Shown here: piece after piece, positions 22,722-31,059 of the stretch
Numbering within the stretch: position 1 is the first letter of the stretch
How the letters are laid out: each line of letters begins with the position of its first letter
Position numbers and translations under genes: made by a program
Notes under the pieces: model-generated
What the model saw: only the letters and a program-made list of their open reading frames with translations
Database searches by the model: none
What the model was told of the DNA's origin: nothing
NCBI GenBank assembly: GCA_045633005.1
Contig: JAZQXT010000095.1
Span: 1-32,943, forward strand
Length of the DNA: 32,943 nt
Reading direction: 5' to 3'
From: CAG-390 sp045633005
GTDB lineage: Bacteria; Bacillota; Clostridia; Oscillospirales; CAG-272

Positions 22722-24377
22722 TTACTTTATTTCGATAAGGGAGCTGTCCCACATTTCGGGAGCCTCGTAGCCGAGAAGATTTACTACGGTTGCGGCAACG
22801 TTGGAAAGACCGAAGCTGCCGTCGTCAGCCTTAAGCGCGAGCTTGCCCTCTCCGCTTGCATCGTAAAGAATGCAGGGGACGGGGTTGAGGGTGTGCGAGG
22901 TCTTTGCCTTGTAGCTTCCGTCTGCGTTGGTCTTGGGAGCTTTGGTCTTCTTGTCAAGCTCTGCCATTTCGTCTGCGTTTCCGTGGTCAGCGGTGATGAT
23001 AGCAACGCCGCCGAGCTTGTCAACAACCGCAAGGATCCTTGCGAGCTGAAGATCAAGCGCTTCCATGGAGCAAACGGTAGCAAGGAGCGAGCCCGTGTGA
23101 CCAACCATATCGCCGTTGGGGAAGTTTACGCGCAGATAGCGGTACTTGCCCGACTCAAGGCACTCGATAAGCTTATCGGTGATCTCTGCGCACTTCATCC
23201 AAGGACGCTGTTCGAAGGGAACTACGTCGGAGGGGATCTCAATATAGGTCTCAAGCTCGTCGGAGAACTTGCCCGAACGGTTTCCGTTCCAGAAATAAGT
23301 TACGTGACCGTATTTCTGAGTCTCGGAGATAGCGAGCTGGGAAACGCCGCTTCCTGCAAGATACTCACCGAGGGTGTTGGTGATCTCAGGGGGAGAAACG
23401 AGGTACTTGGAGGGGATGTGAAGGTCGCCGTCGTATTCAAGCATACCTGCGTAAACTACCTTGGGGTGACGTACGCGGTCGAACTTATCAAACGTGTCGC
23501 CCTCGGCAAAGGTCTTGGAGATTTCAATGGAGCGGTCGCCGCGGAAGTTGAAGAATATCATGCTGTCGCCGTCCTCAACGGTTCCGATGGGCTTGCCGTC
23601 CTTGGCGATAACGAAAGCGGGAAGATCCTGATCGATAACGCCCGTTTCCGCGCGATAGGTGTTGACGGCTTCAGCCGCGCTTGCGAACTGTCTGCCCTCG
23701 CCGAGAACGTGGGTGTGCCATCCGCGCTCTACCATCGACCAATCAGCCTCGTAACGGTCCATGGTTATCTTCATTCTTCCGCCGCCGCTTGCGATGGCGA
23801 TATCGAAATCATCCGAGCGAAGTCCTGCAAGGAAATCCTCGAAGGGAAGGATGTAATCAAGTGCGCTCGTCTCGCCAACGTCACGTCCGTCAAGGAGGAT
23901 GTGTATCCTTACCTTTGCTACGCCCTCAGCCTTCGCGCGGGTGATCATAGCCTTGAGGTGGTCTATGTGGGAGTGAACGTTACCGTCGGAGAAAAGACCG
24001 AGGAAGTGGAGGGTAGATGCGTTAGTCTTTACGTTTTCGATAAGCTCTGCCCAAGTGTTGCTTGCAAACATCTTGCCGCTTTCGATGGACTGTGTAACGA
24101 GCTTTGCGCCCTGCGCAAAAACCTGACCTGCGCCGAGAGCGTTGTGACCTACCTCGCTGTTACCCATATCGTCGTCGCTGGGCAGACCTACGGCAGTACC
24201 GTGAGCCTTAAGAGCAACGGTGGGGTACTTCGTGAGAAGCTTGTCGAGAGTAGGGGTGTATGCGCGGTAGACGGCGTTCGTAGGTCCGTCGGGGGCGATA
24301 CCTACGCCATCCATAACGATAGTGAGTACGGGGCCTTTTACGCCTTCAAACGCGGCGTTTCTTTTGAGTTCTTTCAT
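22722..24377 (-). CDS. gpmI: 2,3-bisphosphoglycerate-independent phosphoglycerate mutase
   Basis: Glycolytic enzyme of 551 residues that interconverts 3- and 2-phosphoglycerate with manganese. D23 (VMDGVG) and the phosphorylated serine S74 in DDDMGNSEVGHNALG are the key N-terminal residues. Later motifs include HIDHLKAMI, LDGRDVGETSAL, NFRGDRSIEISK, the NFPNGDMVGHTG metal-site segment and ITADHGNADEM. The length fits the family (about 510-550). It is a single-gene unit with its own promoter (24421-24448) and terminator; AAAGGA precedes the ATG. The assignment is secure. Confidence 0.96.
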   Translation of the reverse strand: MKELKRNAAFEGVKGPVLTIVMDGVGIAPDGPTNAVYRAYTPTLDKLLTKYPTVALKAHGTAVGLPSDDDMGNSEVGHNALGAGQVFAQGAKLVTQSIESGKMFASNTWAELIENVKTNASTLHFLGLFSDGNVHSHIDHLKAMITRAKAEGVAKVRIHILLDGRDVGETSALDYILPFEDFLAGLRSDDFDIAIASGGGRMKITMDRYEADWSMVERGWHTHVLGEGRQFASAAEAVNTYRAETGVIDQDLPAFVIAKDGKPIGTVEDGDSMIFFNFRGDRSIEISKTFAEGDTFDKFDRVRHPKVVYAGMLEYDGDLHIPSKYLVSPPEITNTLGEYLAGSGVSQLAISETQKYGHVTYFWNGNRSGKFSDELETYIEIPSDVVPFEQRPWMKCAEITDKLIECLESGKYRYLRVNFPNGDMVGHTGSLLATVCSMEALDLQLARILAVVDKLGGVAIITADHGNADEMAELDKKTKAPKTNADGSYKAKTSHTLNPVPCILYDASGEGKLALKADDGSFGLSNVAATVVNLLGYEAPEMWDSSLIEIK

Positions 24378-24420
24378 AAATCTTGTCCTTTCGGTTGAAT
24401 TAACTTATTTTACCTATAAT

Positions 24421-24448
24421 AGTATAACCTATTTTGAAATAATTTCAA
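24421..24448 (-). promoter_or_regulatory. Sigma-A promoter for gpmI
   Basis: Leftward -35 TTGAAA (24448-24443), 16-bp spacer and -10 TATACT (24426-24421). This is one of the few promoters here without a 17-bp spacer. Confidence 0.6.
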
Positions 24449-24489
24449 GACCTTTATGATAAATTTTTATTGAAATTTGCACCTCGGAC

Positions 24490-24518
24490 TTGATTTATTA
24501 ACATATAAGAGGTATAAT
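24490..24518 (+). promoter_or_regulatory. Sigma-A promoter for the mrp gene cluster
   Basis: -35 TTGATT (24490-24495), 17-bp spacer and -10 TATAAT (24513-24518), 40 nt before the mrp ATG. It may serve the whole mrp-DUF218-lgt-folD run, since no terminator intervenes. Confidence 0.76.
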
Positions 24519-24558
24519 TATATAGTAAAATTATATTTCAATAGCGAGGTAATATACA

Positions 24559-25398
24559 ATGGCAGAAGAATGCACCCACAATTGTTCAACATGTTCGGCT
24601 AATTGCTCATCCCGCAAGCCCGCCGATCTTCACGAAGCTCCCAACGCTCTGAGCGACGTAAAGCACGTCGTAGGTATCGTCAGCGGAAAGGGCGGAGTCG
24701 GTAAATCTCTCGTCACCTGCATGATAGCCGTTCTCCTTCAGCGCAAGGGCTATAAGGTAGGAATCCTTGACGCGGACGTAACGGGTCCCTCCGTTCCCAA
24801 GGCGTTTGGCGTTCGTACTCAGGTCACGGGCGACGAAAACGGTATGATCCCCCCCAGAAGCACTACGGGTATCGATATTATGTCCGTAAATCTTCTTCTT
24901 GAGGACGAGACTCGCCCCGTCGTATGGCGCGGCCCCGTTATCGCGGGAACTGTAAAGCAGTTCTGGACCGACACTATCTGGCACGATATCGACGTGCTTC
25001 TCGTTGACTGCCCTCCCGGAACGGGCGACGTTCCCCTTACCGTGTTCCAGTCGCTTCCTCTTGACGGTATCGTTATCGTTTCAAGCCCTCAGGAGCTTGT
25101 TTCCATGATCGTTAAAAAGGCGGCTAATATGGCGCAGATGATGAACATTCCCGTGCTTGGTCTCGTTGAGAATATGAGCTACGCCGTATGTCCCGATTGT
25201 GGCAAGGAGATAAAGATATTCGGTGACAGCCATATCGAAAAGATCGCAGAGGACTTCGGCTACGACCTGCTCGGCAGAATTCCTATGGACCCCAAGCTCG
25301 CCGCACTTTGCGACAGAGGTATGATCGAGCTTATGGAAAACGAGTATCTCGACGTTGCGGCTGACGTTATCGAGCGCAGACTCGGTCTTGCCAACTGA
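24559..25398 (+). CDS. mrp: Mrp/NBP35 family P-loop ATPase, iron-sulfur carrier
   Basis: Cytoplasmic ATPase of 279 residues of the Mrp/ApbC/NBP35 group that carries and delivers iron-sulfur clusters. The deviant Walker A SGKGGVGKS is at 42-50, DADVTGPSVPKAFG follows, and DCPPGTGD is the Walker B/switch region. The CPDC pair at 211-214 (CxxC) would hold a bridging cluster in the dimer. An N-terminal cysteine set (C5, C9, C12, C16), like that of eukaryotic NBP35, could hold another cluster. The next gene's start overlaps the stop (TGATG). Confidence 0.93.
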   Translation: MAEECTHNCSTCSANCSSRKPADLHEAPNALSDVKHVVGIVSGKGGVGKSLVTCMIAVLLQRKGYKVGILDADVTGPSVPKAFGVRTQVTGDENGMIPPRSTTGIDIMSVNLLLEDETRPVVWRGPVIAGTVKQFWTDTIWHDIDVLLVDCPPGTGDVPLTVFQSLPLDGIVIVSSPQELVSMIVKKAANMAQMMNIPVLGLVENMSYAVCPDCGKEIKIFGDSHIEKIAEDFGYDLLGRIPMDPKLAALCDRGMIELMENEYLDVAADVIERRLGLAN

Positions 25399-26129
25399 TG
25401 AAAGAAAAAATAGCTTCACTCTTTAAAAAACTAAAGCTGTCCCTTTCCAAGCGATCCGCAAAAAAACTCTTTTTGCGGGTGTTTGCCGTAGGCGTGCTTT
25501 GCGGCGTTTTACTTGCCGTGTGCGTTTTCAGTCTCAGCGCGGCTGTGGTGGAGAGGGCAGGGGAGCGCGTGATAACCTCCGAGGAGGCGGCGCACCTTGA
25601 GGACATTGATTGCATAATGGTGCTTGGCTGTGGCGTGCGCGAGGACGGCACGCCCACGCCAATGCTGTGGGACAGGCTCTATATCGGCATGGAGCTTTAT
25701 CGTGCGGGCGTTTCCGACAGACTTCTTATGTCGGGTGACCACGGTCAAGCGCATTATGACGAAGTAAATGCGATGAAGAAGGTAGCGGTCGACTCAGGTA
25801 TTGATCCGAACGTGGTCTTTTGTGACCACGCGGGCTTTTCGACGTACGAGAGCGTATATCGCGCAAAGGAGATATTCCTTGCAGAGCGTATCGTTATAGT
25901 CACGCAGGAATATCACCTGTACCGCGCGCTGTATATTGCCGAAAAGCTCGGTATCGAGGCGTGGGGCGTTAGCAGCGACCTCAATATTTACTCGGGGCAG
26001 AGTGCGCGCGATCTTCGCGAGATCGCCGCAAGGGCAAAGGATTTCTTCTACTGCCTCTGGGGAGTAGAGCCTACATACCTTGGAAAAACTATATCCCTTG
26101 ACGGCGACGCAAGCCAGACTGACGGCTGA
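25398..26129 (+). CDS. DUF218 (YdcF/SanA-like) membrane-anchored protein
   Basis: Protein of 243 residues with an N-terminal basic stretch and one membrane helix (about 25-50, LRVFAVGVLCGVLLAVCVFSL). The DUF218 domain starts at IDCIMVLGCGVREDGTPTPM and continues with RLLMSGDHG, YHLYRALYIAEKLGIEAWGV, matching SanA/YdcF proteins. SanA-type proteins affect envelope permeability in enterobacteria; the reaction is unknown. The ATG overlaps the mrp stop by one base, and the stop lies 17 nt before lgt, so it is probably co-transcribed. Confidence 0.9.
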   Translation: MKEKIASLFKKLKLSLSKRSAKKLFLRVFAVGVLCGVLLAVCVFSLSAAVVERAGERVITSEEAAHLEDIDCIMVLGCGVREDGTPTPMLWDRLYIGMELYRAGVSDRLLMSGDHGQAHYDEVNAMKKVAVDSGIDPNVVFCDHAGFSTYESVYRAKEIFLAERIVIVTQEYHLYRALYIAEKLGIEAWGVSSDLNIYSGQSARDLREIAARAKDFFYCLWGVEPTYLGKTISLDGDASQTDG

Positions 26130-26146
26130 AAAATGTGGAGGAGCAT

Positions 26147-27082
26147 ATGGTAACTATATCGTTTCCTGGGCTTGGAATCGAGCCCTTTACCGTCAACAAG
26201 GTAGCCTTCTCCATCGGCAGTATAGAGGTCAGATGGTACGGCCTTATAATCGTGACGGGTATCATTCTCGCCTTCGCGTACGCCGCTTGGCGCGCAAAGC
26301 ACGAGGGCATCGTGTTTGACGATATGATCGATATGGCGCTCGTCATAGTCCCTATGGGCATCGTCTGCGCACGTCTTTATTACGTTCTGACTACTCTTGA
26401 CGAGTATGATTCCCTTTACGAAATGATAGCCGTCTGGAACGGCGGACTTGCCATTTACGGCGGCATTTTCGGCGGAATACTTGGTATATTCATAGTCTGT
26501 AAATGGAAAAAGCTTAAATTCACCAAAGCGCTCGATTGCATCGCCCCCGGCGTTATGATAGGACAGCTCCTCGGCAGATGGGGCAATTTCTTCAACGGCG
26601 AGGCGTACGGCGCAACCCCCGCAGAGGGAAGCCTGCTCTATTTTATGAGAATGGGACTTCAGCACGAGGGATGGTCGAAGGAATATTTTTATCAACCCAC
26701 GTTCCTTTACGAATCCCTTTGGAACCTTACGGGATTTCTGATAATCAACGCAATATATAAAAAGAAAAAATTTGACGGACAGATAGTTCTCATGTATCTG
26801 ACGTGGTACGGCTTTGGCAGAATGCTCATCGAGGGGCTTCGCACCGACAGCCTTTACGTCGGACCGTTCAGAATATCACAGCTCATAGGCTTTTTGTGCT
26901 TTGCCGCAGGACTTGCCGCGCTGATATTCTTTAGCGTCCGCACGAGAAGGGCGGCTATCGCGGCTACGGCTGACGGTAGTCTGACCGAAAGCTCGTTCAG
27001 CGCTCTGGCGGAGGATATGACCGCAGATAATGAGAAAACAAATGAAAGCGAGGATAATGAAAATGGCAGCCAAACTGATTGA
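26147..27082 (+). CDS. lgt: Prolipoprotein diacylglyceryl transferase
   Basis: Integral membrane enzyme of 312 residues that transfers diacylglycerol from phosphatidylglycerol to the lipobox cysteine of prelipoproteins, the first lipoprotein-maturation step. The family signature GRWGNFFNGEAYG is at 143-155. At least six membrane helices are evident (for example VRWYGLIIVTGIILAFAYAA and GGLAIYGGIFGGILGIFIVC). The C-terminal 40 residues are an unusual acidic tail (ending ESEDNENGSQTD) beyond the normal length. I chose the ATG at 26147, behind GGAGG; a GTG at 26135 is less likely. It overlaps folD by 20 nt. Confidence 0.95.
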   Translation: MVTISFPGLGIEPFTVNKVAFSIGSIEVRWYGLIIVTGIILAFAYAAWRAKHEGIVFDDMIDMALVIVPMGIVCARLYYVLTTLDEYDSLYEMIAVWNGGLAIYGGIFGGILGIFIVCKWKKLKFTKALDCIAPGVMIGQLLGRWGNFFNGEAYGATPAEGSLLYFMRMGLQHEGWSKEYFYQPTFLYESLWNLTGFLIINAIYKKKKFDGQIVLMYLTWYGFGRMLIEGLRTDSLYVGPFRISQLIGFLCFAAGLAALIFFSVRTRRAAIAATADGSLTESSFSALAEDMTADNEKTNESEDNENGSQTD

Positions 27083-27923
27083 CGGAAAGGTAGTTTCCGC
27101 AAAGATAAGAGGAGAGATAAGAGAAGCCGCAGAGGCTTTTAAGGCAGAGCGCAAAAGAGCGCCCGGACTTGCGGTAGTTCGCGTAGGCGAGGACCCCGCG
27201 TCCATCGTATACGTTCGCAACAAGCTCAGAGCCTGCGAGGAGGTCGGATTTTATTCCGAGCCCCACATTCTTCCCGAGAACGTAACCACCGAGGAGGTCA
27301 TTAAGGTCATTGAGTCTCTCAATGCAGACCCCAACATTGACGGAATGCTCGTACAGCTTCCCATTCCGCGCCACCTTGATGAAAAGAAGATCCTTGCCGC
27401 CGTTTCCGACGATAAGGACGTTGATGCGTTCCACACTCTTGATGCGGGACACCTCACTCTCGGAGATGCAAACGTGCTTCCTTGCACCCCTGCGGGAATT
27501 ATGGAAATGCTCAAGCACTACGATATCGAGGTCGCAGGTAAGGAATGCGTGGTAGTCGGACGTTCCAACATAGTCGGCAGACCTATGGCGGCGCTCCTGC
27601 TTGCCGCTGACGGCACCGTCACTATCGCTCACAGCCGTACCAAAGACCTCGGCGCAGTTTGCCGCCGTGCAGATATCCTTGTCAGCGCAGTAGGCAGAGC
27701 AAAGGTCATCACCGCCGATATGGTCAAGGAGGGTGCTGTAGTCGTCGACGTCGGTATGAACAGAAACGAGGAAGGCAAGCTTTGCGGCGACGTTGATTTC
27801 GACTCTGTAAGCGAGGTTGCATCGTACATCACCCCCGTTCCCGGCGGAGTCGGACCTATGACGGTAACGATGCTTATGAAGAACACCCTGATCGCCGCCA
27901 AAAACGCGGCAGCTAATAACTGA
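27063..27923 (+). CDS. folD: Bifunctional methylenetetrahydrofolate dehydrogenase / cyclohydrolase
   Basis: Enzyme of one-carbon metabolism, 287 residues, interconverting 5,10-methylene- and 10-formyl-tetrahydrofolate. Y50 and K54 (IVYVRNKLRACEEVG) form the catalytic pair. IDGMLVQLPIPRHL, PCTPAGIMEML, VVVGRSNIVGRPM (NADP site) and PVPGGVGPMTVTML are family signatures. I chose the ATG at 27063 because GAGG at 27050-27053 is 9 nt upstream; ATGs at 27057 and 27030 are possible. It overlaps lgt by 20 nt and is the last gene of the run. Confidence 0.95.
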   Translation: MAAKLIDGKVVSAKIRGEIREAAEAFKAERKRAPGLAVVRVGEDPASIVYVRNKLRACEEVGFYSEPHILPENVTTEEVIKVIESLNADPNIDGMLVQLPIPRHLDEKKILAAVSDDKDVDAFHTLDAGHLTLGDANVLPCTPAGIMEMLKHYDIEVAGKECVVVGRSNIVGRPMAALLLAADGTVTIAHSRTKDLGAVCRRADILVSAVGRAKVITADMVKEGAVVVDVGMNRNEEGKLCGDVDFDSVSEVASYITPVPGGVGPMTVTMLMKNTLIAAKNAAANN

Positions 27924-27930
27924 TAAAAGT

Positions 27931-27963
27931 AAAAAAAGCGTGCAATTTGCACGCTTTTTTTTA
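27931..27963. terminator. Bidirectional intrinsic terminator
   Basis: 13-bp perfect stem AAAAAAGCGTGCA / TGCACGCTTTTTT with a 3-nt loop between folD and the convergent surface-protein gene. T-runs on both strands. Confidence 0.94.
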
Positions 27964-27973
27964 TGCTTTTAAA

Positions 27974-29764
27974 TTAGGTAAAGTTGCGTTTGTAGTAAAT
28001 TATAAGAACCACAAGTGCTATCACGATAACCGAAAGAATGACTATCCAAAGCACTACGAGAGTGGTGTTTCCGCCGTCGTCGCCGTCTACGGTAGTTACG
28101 TCAGGCGTGCGCGTTGTCTCGTCCGAATCGTCAGAGGGAGCGTTGGGCGTTGTGACCGTGGGATCCGTCGTAACGACGGGGGGGACGGTCGTATCGTCGG
28201 TGGGAGGAGTTACGGTAGTATCCGTGGGGTCGGTGGTAGGCTCGGTGGGAATAGTCGTTTCTGCACTTGTTTCCTCGGGGATGACCGTTATCTCGATCTT
28301 TACGTCCTCGCCACGGAAGTAAACGTGAATGGTGGTGTCAGTTGCTTTGAGGGGCGTGGAAGGAACGCAGGTGTAATAATCCTGAGGCAGAGAAACGGGC
28401 GCAAGGTAGGGATTTGAGTAATTGAGAACCAAAACAAGTCCGAGAGGATCGAAGGTCTCGCCCTCGTTGTAGGTAAGCTTAGCGGGCTTGGAAAGAACGG
28501 TAACGGACTCGATCTCGGCAGGAATTACGCTTATGGGGAGAGTGCAGGACTTGTCGAGATAAGTGATCTCGATGTCCACGGTCTCGGTGCTGTTGGATTT
28601 AAGTATAAAGGGGATGTTCGTGTGAGATACGGAGAAGTTTTCGGTGACAACGACCTTAGTGCCGTCGTTGTAAACGATCGTGAGCTCCATACCCGTGTAA
28701 TCAAAGGTCTCGCCCTCGTTATATACCATCTTGTTGGGGTTTTTAGAGACTTTGATCTCGGAAACGCTCTCGGACGAAACAACTATCGTTTGCTCTGCGG
28801 TAAACGTGTTCGTACCGTCGGAGTACGTAACGGTAACGGTCGTGTCCGTGAATCTGAGCGGCACGTCAAGAGCAGGGGAGAACGTAACGCTTGAAAAGCC
28901 GTTTATGTCACTTGCGATGACCTCGGGGTTCTTTCCGCCCGAATATATAGCCATAATCATAAGTCCGGCGGGGTCAAAGGTCTCGCCCTCGGTAAAGTAT
29001 TTGCTGAAAGCGTCGGTGATGATTATTTGAATTCCCGTAATTTCGGGGAGTTCTATAATGTTGAGCGGAACTTCACAGCTCTTGCTATAGTAAACGACGG
29101 TGATATGGGGAGCGTCAGCGGACAGTGGTGCTCCGACGCCGTAGATCTCGCACTCGTCGGGGGAAACCTGCTTGCTTGAGCCATTAGCGTAGATAACCGT
29201 AATGACGAGGGCATCGACCTGCTCTGCGGCAAACACGTCACCTTCGTGGTATTCGGCGGTAACGGATTCACCCGAAACCTCAACGGAGCTTATCTCCACA
29301 ACGGTAATGGTGAGAGTCGTGCTTGCCTTGATCTCTTTTGCTTCATCGCAGAAAAAGCTGATAAGCGTATCGGCGGGGTCAAGGTGGTCGGGGGCATCGG
29401 TAAAGATATCGGTGGTAGTGGCGGTCGTACCGTCATCGTATGTAATAAGACCAACGATCCCTTCGGTAGAAAAGCTGTCACCCTCGCCGTATGTCGTGGG
29501 GAAATCCGCGGGAATAGTTACCTCGAACGAAACTGCCTTCTTTGGGGAAGGCTCGGTAGTATCCTCGGGCGCGGTCGTGGTGTCACCATCGGGAGGCGTA
29601 GCGGGGTCGTCGGGGCTAACCGTGGTATCTTCCGCAACCGTCGTTACTTCGGTAGTATCGGTGCTGCTGTCGGTATTGGCAAATGCCGAAACCGATGCAA
29701 GCATATTGAAGATCATAAAAATGGCGCAAATAAAGCAAAGCGCCGCCAATGTGCGTCTTGACAT
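27974..29764 (-). CDS. Membrane-anchored surface protein with five bacterial Ig-like (Big_3-type) repeats
   Basis: Cell-surface protein of 596 residues. A signal peptide (1 to about 29) leads into a Thr/Asp/Pro-rich linker (30-75), then five repeats beginning near 78, 158, 242, 335 and 418. Each has the Big_3 pattern: YxEGExFDxxG, then a hydrophobic strand, then YxDGT-like turn (for example YNEGETFDYTGMELTIVYNDG). A Thr/Pro-rich stalk (498-566) and one membrane helix (567-590), closing with YKRNFT, anchor it to the membrane. There is no LPXTG sorting signal. An adhesive or structural role is inferred; no catalytic domain is seen. AAAGGA precedes the ATG. Confidence 0.86.
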   Translation of the reverse strand: MSRRTLAALCFICAIFMIFNMLASVSAFANTDSSTDTTEVTTVAEDTTVSPDDPATPPDGDTTTAPEDTTEPSPKKAVSFEVTIPADFPTTYGEGDSFSTEGIVGLITYDDGTTATTTDIFTDAPDHLDPADTLISFFCDEAKEIKASTTLTITVVEISSVEVSGESVTAEYHEGDVFAAEQVDALVITVIYANGSSKQVSPDECEIYGVGAPLSADAPHITVVYYSKSCEVPLNIIELPEITGIQIIITDAFSKYFTEGETFDPAGLMIMAIYSGGKNPEVIASDINGFSSVTFSPALDVPLRFTDTTVTVTYSDGTNTFTAEQTIVVSSESVSEIKVSKNPNKMVYNEGETFDYTGMELTIVYNDGTKVVVTENFSVSHTNIPFILKSNSTETVDIEITYLDKSCTLPISVIPAEIESVTVLSKPAKLTYNEGETFDPLGLVLVLNYSNPYLAPVSLPQDYYTCVPSTPLKATDTTIHVYFRGEDVKIEITVIPEETSAETTIPTEPTTDPTDTTVTPPTDDTTVPPVVTTDPTVTTPNAPSDDSDETTRTPDVTTVDGDDGGNTTLVVLWIVILSVIVIALVVLIIYYKRNFT

Positions 29765-29803
29765 TTCATTTTCCTTTCAAGAAAATATAAGTATATATAT
29801 TAC

Positions 29804-29832
29804 ATTATATCACTAAATATTTGAATAATCAA
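29804..29832 (-). promoter_or_regulatory. Sigma-A promoter for the Ig-like surface protein
   Basis: Leftward -35 TTGATT (29832-29827), 17-bp spacer and -10 TATAAT (29809-29804), with extended TGA. Confidence 0.74.
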
Positions 29833-29872
29833 TAGACAAATTGATAAAAAACAAGTCGAAAAGGGATAAAAA

Positions 29873-29904
29873 TGCAAAAAGAGGTTGGAAACCCAACCTC
29901 TTTT
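29873..29904 (-). terminator. Intrinsic terminator after rpmA
   Basis: 12-bp perfect stem AAAAGAGGTTGG / CCAACCTCTTTT with a 4-nt loop, followed on the minus strand by a short T-run. It closes the rplU-prp-rpmA unit. Confidence 0.9.
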
Positions 29905-29947
29905 ATGGCGGTGTACAGAGAACTGCCACCGGTACGCAAGACATAGC

Positions 29948-30226
29948 TTAGTCGGCGTAAACGCTGACCTGCTTCTTGTCCTTAGTCTTCTGCTCGAACT
30001 TAACGTGGCCGTCGATCAGAGCGAAGAGAGTATGGTCGGTGCCCATTCCAACGTTGTTGCCGGGATGAACAGCAGTACCTCTCTGTCTGATGATGATATT
30101 GCCTGCGGTTACAGCCGCACCGTCCGACTTCTTGACACCGAGTCTCTTGGACTCACTGTCTCTGCCGTTTTTGGTGGAGCCGACACCCTTCTTATGAGCA
30201 AAGAACTGCAAGGAAATTCTAAGCAT
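29948..30226 (-). CDS. rpmA: 50S ribosomal protein L27 (with cleavable N-terminal extension)
   Basis: Ribosomal protein L27, 92 residues, located near the peptidyl-transferase centre. The N-terminus MLRISLQFF-AHKKGVGSTKNGRDS shows the Bacillota extension: nine residues that Prp protease removes between FF and AHKKG so that the mature protein starts at the catalytic-centre tail. The rest is standard (ESKRLGVKKSDGAAVTAGNI, RQRGTAVHPGNNVGMGTDHT). GGAGGAAT lies upstream of the ATG. It is the last gene of the rplU-prp-rpmA unit; no obgE follows, and a terminator ends the unit. Confidence 0.97.
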   Translation of the reverse strand: MLRISLQFFAHKKGVGSTKNGRDSESKRLGVKKSDGAAVTAGNIIIRQRGTAVHPGNNVGMGTDHTLFALIDGHVKFEQKTKDKKQVSVYAD

Positions 30227-30280
30227 TATCGTATTCCTCCTTAATAATTTCTGCCAAGCGGGCAGATCCGATGCGCCGTA

Positions 30281-30640
30281 TTATTTGTAGTCGCGGTCAA
30301 TTACGTCAACGTCAAGAAAATCAGAATATTCGTCAAGCAGATCATTAAGCTGATAATAATAAGCCATGAATATTCCCGATACCGCATAGCGCTTGCGCTC
30401 GTCCTCCTCAAACTCGGGGAGAGCCGCTTTGGCGGTTACCACGATACGGGTCGCGCCCTCGTTGACATCATAATGGATGTCCGAGGCGTAAGCTATCTCG
30501 ACGGCGTTAACGATAAGCATCGTCATAGCCGAAAGAGCCGCGCAGAGAACGTCGTCTCCCGCTTCGCCGTAGCCCGTGTGACCTGTTTCCTCGAAGCCGT
30601 AAAAATTACCGCCGCTTCTGTAAAATACGACCTTTGTCAT
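30281..30640 (-). CDS. prp: Ribosomal-processing cysteine protease Prp
   Basis: Cysteine protease of 119 residues that trims the L27 precursor encoded immediately downstream. Catalytic residues H21 (GHTGYGEAGDD) and C33 (VLCAALS) are present with the family spacing. Encoded between rplU and rpmA, as in most Bacillota, it was formerly annotated as YsxB/DUF464. The substrate site in L27 (QFF-AHKKG) is also present, so the processing pair is complete. Confidence 0.95.
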   Translation of the reverse strand: MTKVVFYRSGGNFYGFEETGHTGYGEAGDDVLCAALSAMTMLIVNAVEIAYASDIHYDVNEGATRIVVTAKAALPEFEEDERKRYAVSGIFMAYYYQLNDLLDEYSDFLDVDVIDRDYK

Positions 30641-30655
30641 TTTGCAAATGAACGA

Positions 30656-30967
30656 TTAGGCTTCGATCTTGGTGATCTGAACCTTGGTGTAGGGCTGTCT
30701 GTGACCGATCTTCTTCTTCTCGTTCTTCTTAGCCTTGTACTTGAAGACGTAGATCTTGGCAGACTTGCCGTTGGCAATAACATTTGCCGTGACTTTTGCA
30801 CCGGCAACAGTGGGAGTACCGGCTACGAATCCGTTATCAGCGGAAACTGCCTTTACCTGATCAAATACGACCTCGCTGCCTTCCTCTGCGCAAAGCTTCT
30901 CAATGAAAATGATGTCGCCCTCGCAGACCTTGTACTGCTTTCCGCCGGTTTCGATTACTGCAAACAC
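30656..30967 (-). CDS. rplU: 50S ribosomal protein L21
   Basis: Ribosomal protein L21, 103 residues, binding 23S rRNA. The family opening MFAVIETGGKQYKV appears only if translation starts at the GTG at 30967, which has AGAGGTG 6 nt upstream. A longer start at 30976 would overlap that ribosome site and add three residues, so I reject it. Later motifs include GHRQPYTKVQITKIEA at the C-terminus, which is standard. First gene of the unit, behind a consensus promoter and an 86-nt structured leader. Confidence 0.95.
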   Translation of the reverse strand: MFAVIETGGKQYKVCEGDIIFIEKLCAEEGSEVVFDQVKAVSADNGFVAGTPTVAGAKVTANVIANGKSAKIYVFKYKAKKNEKKKIGHRQPYTKVQITKIEA

Positions 30968-31053
30968 GAAAAGCACCTCTCTTTCATATAGACTCGCTGA
31001 TTCTCGGCGGCACCCGAAATTCGGGCACGCTTATAAAAGCCGATCTCAAGCGG
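30968..31053 (-). promoter_or_regulatory. Structured 5' leader of rplU (candidate L21 leader)
   Basis: About 86 nt between the predicted transcription start and rplU. It can form a hairpin CCCGA-ATT-TCGGG (31024-31012) flanked by GC-rich segments with partial complementarity, GCCGCTTGAGATCGGC and GTGCCGCCGAG. The position matches the autoregulatory L21 leader known in Bacillota, but I cannot verify the consensus by eye. Confidence 0.45.
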
Positions 31054-31059
31054 CATATT

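Noticed and set aside
22893..24398. 501-codon open frame on the plus strand
   Set aside because: Antisense to gpmI, which is a complete, well-supported enzyme. No domain resemblance.
28030..28280. Low-complexity repeat DNA
   Set aside because: It is the Thr/Pro-rich stalk of the Ig-like surface protein, in frame.
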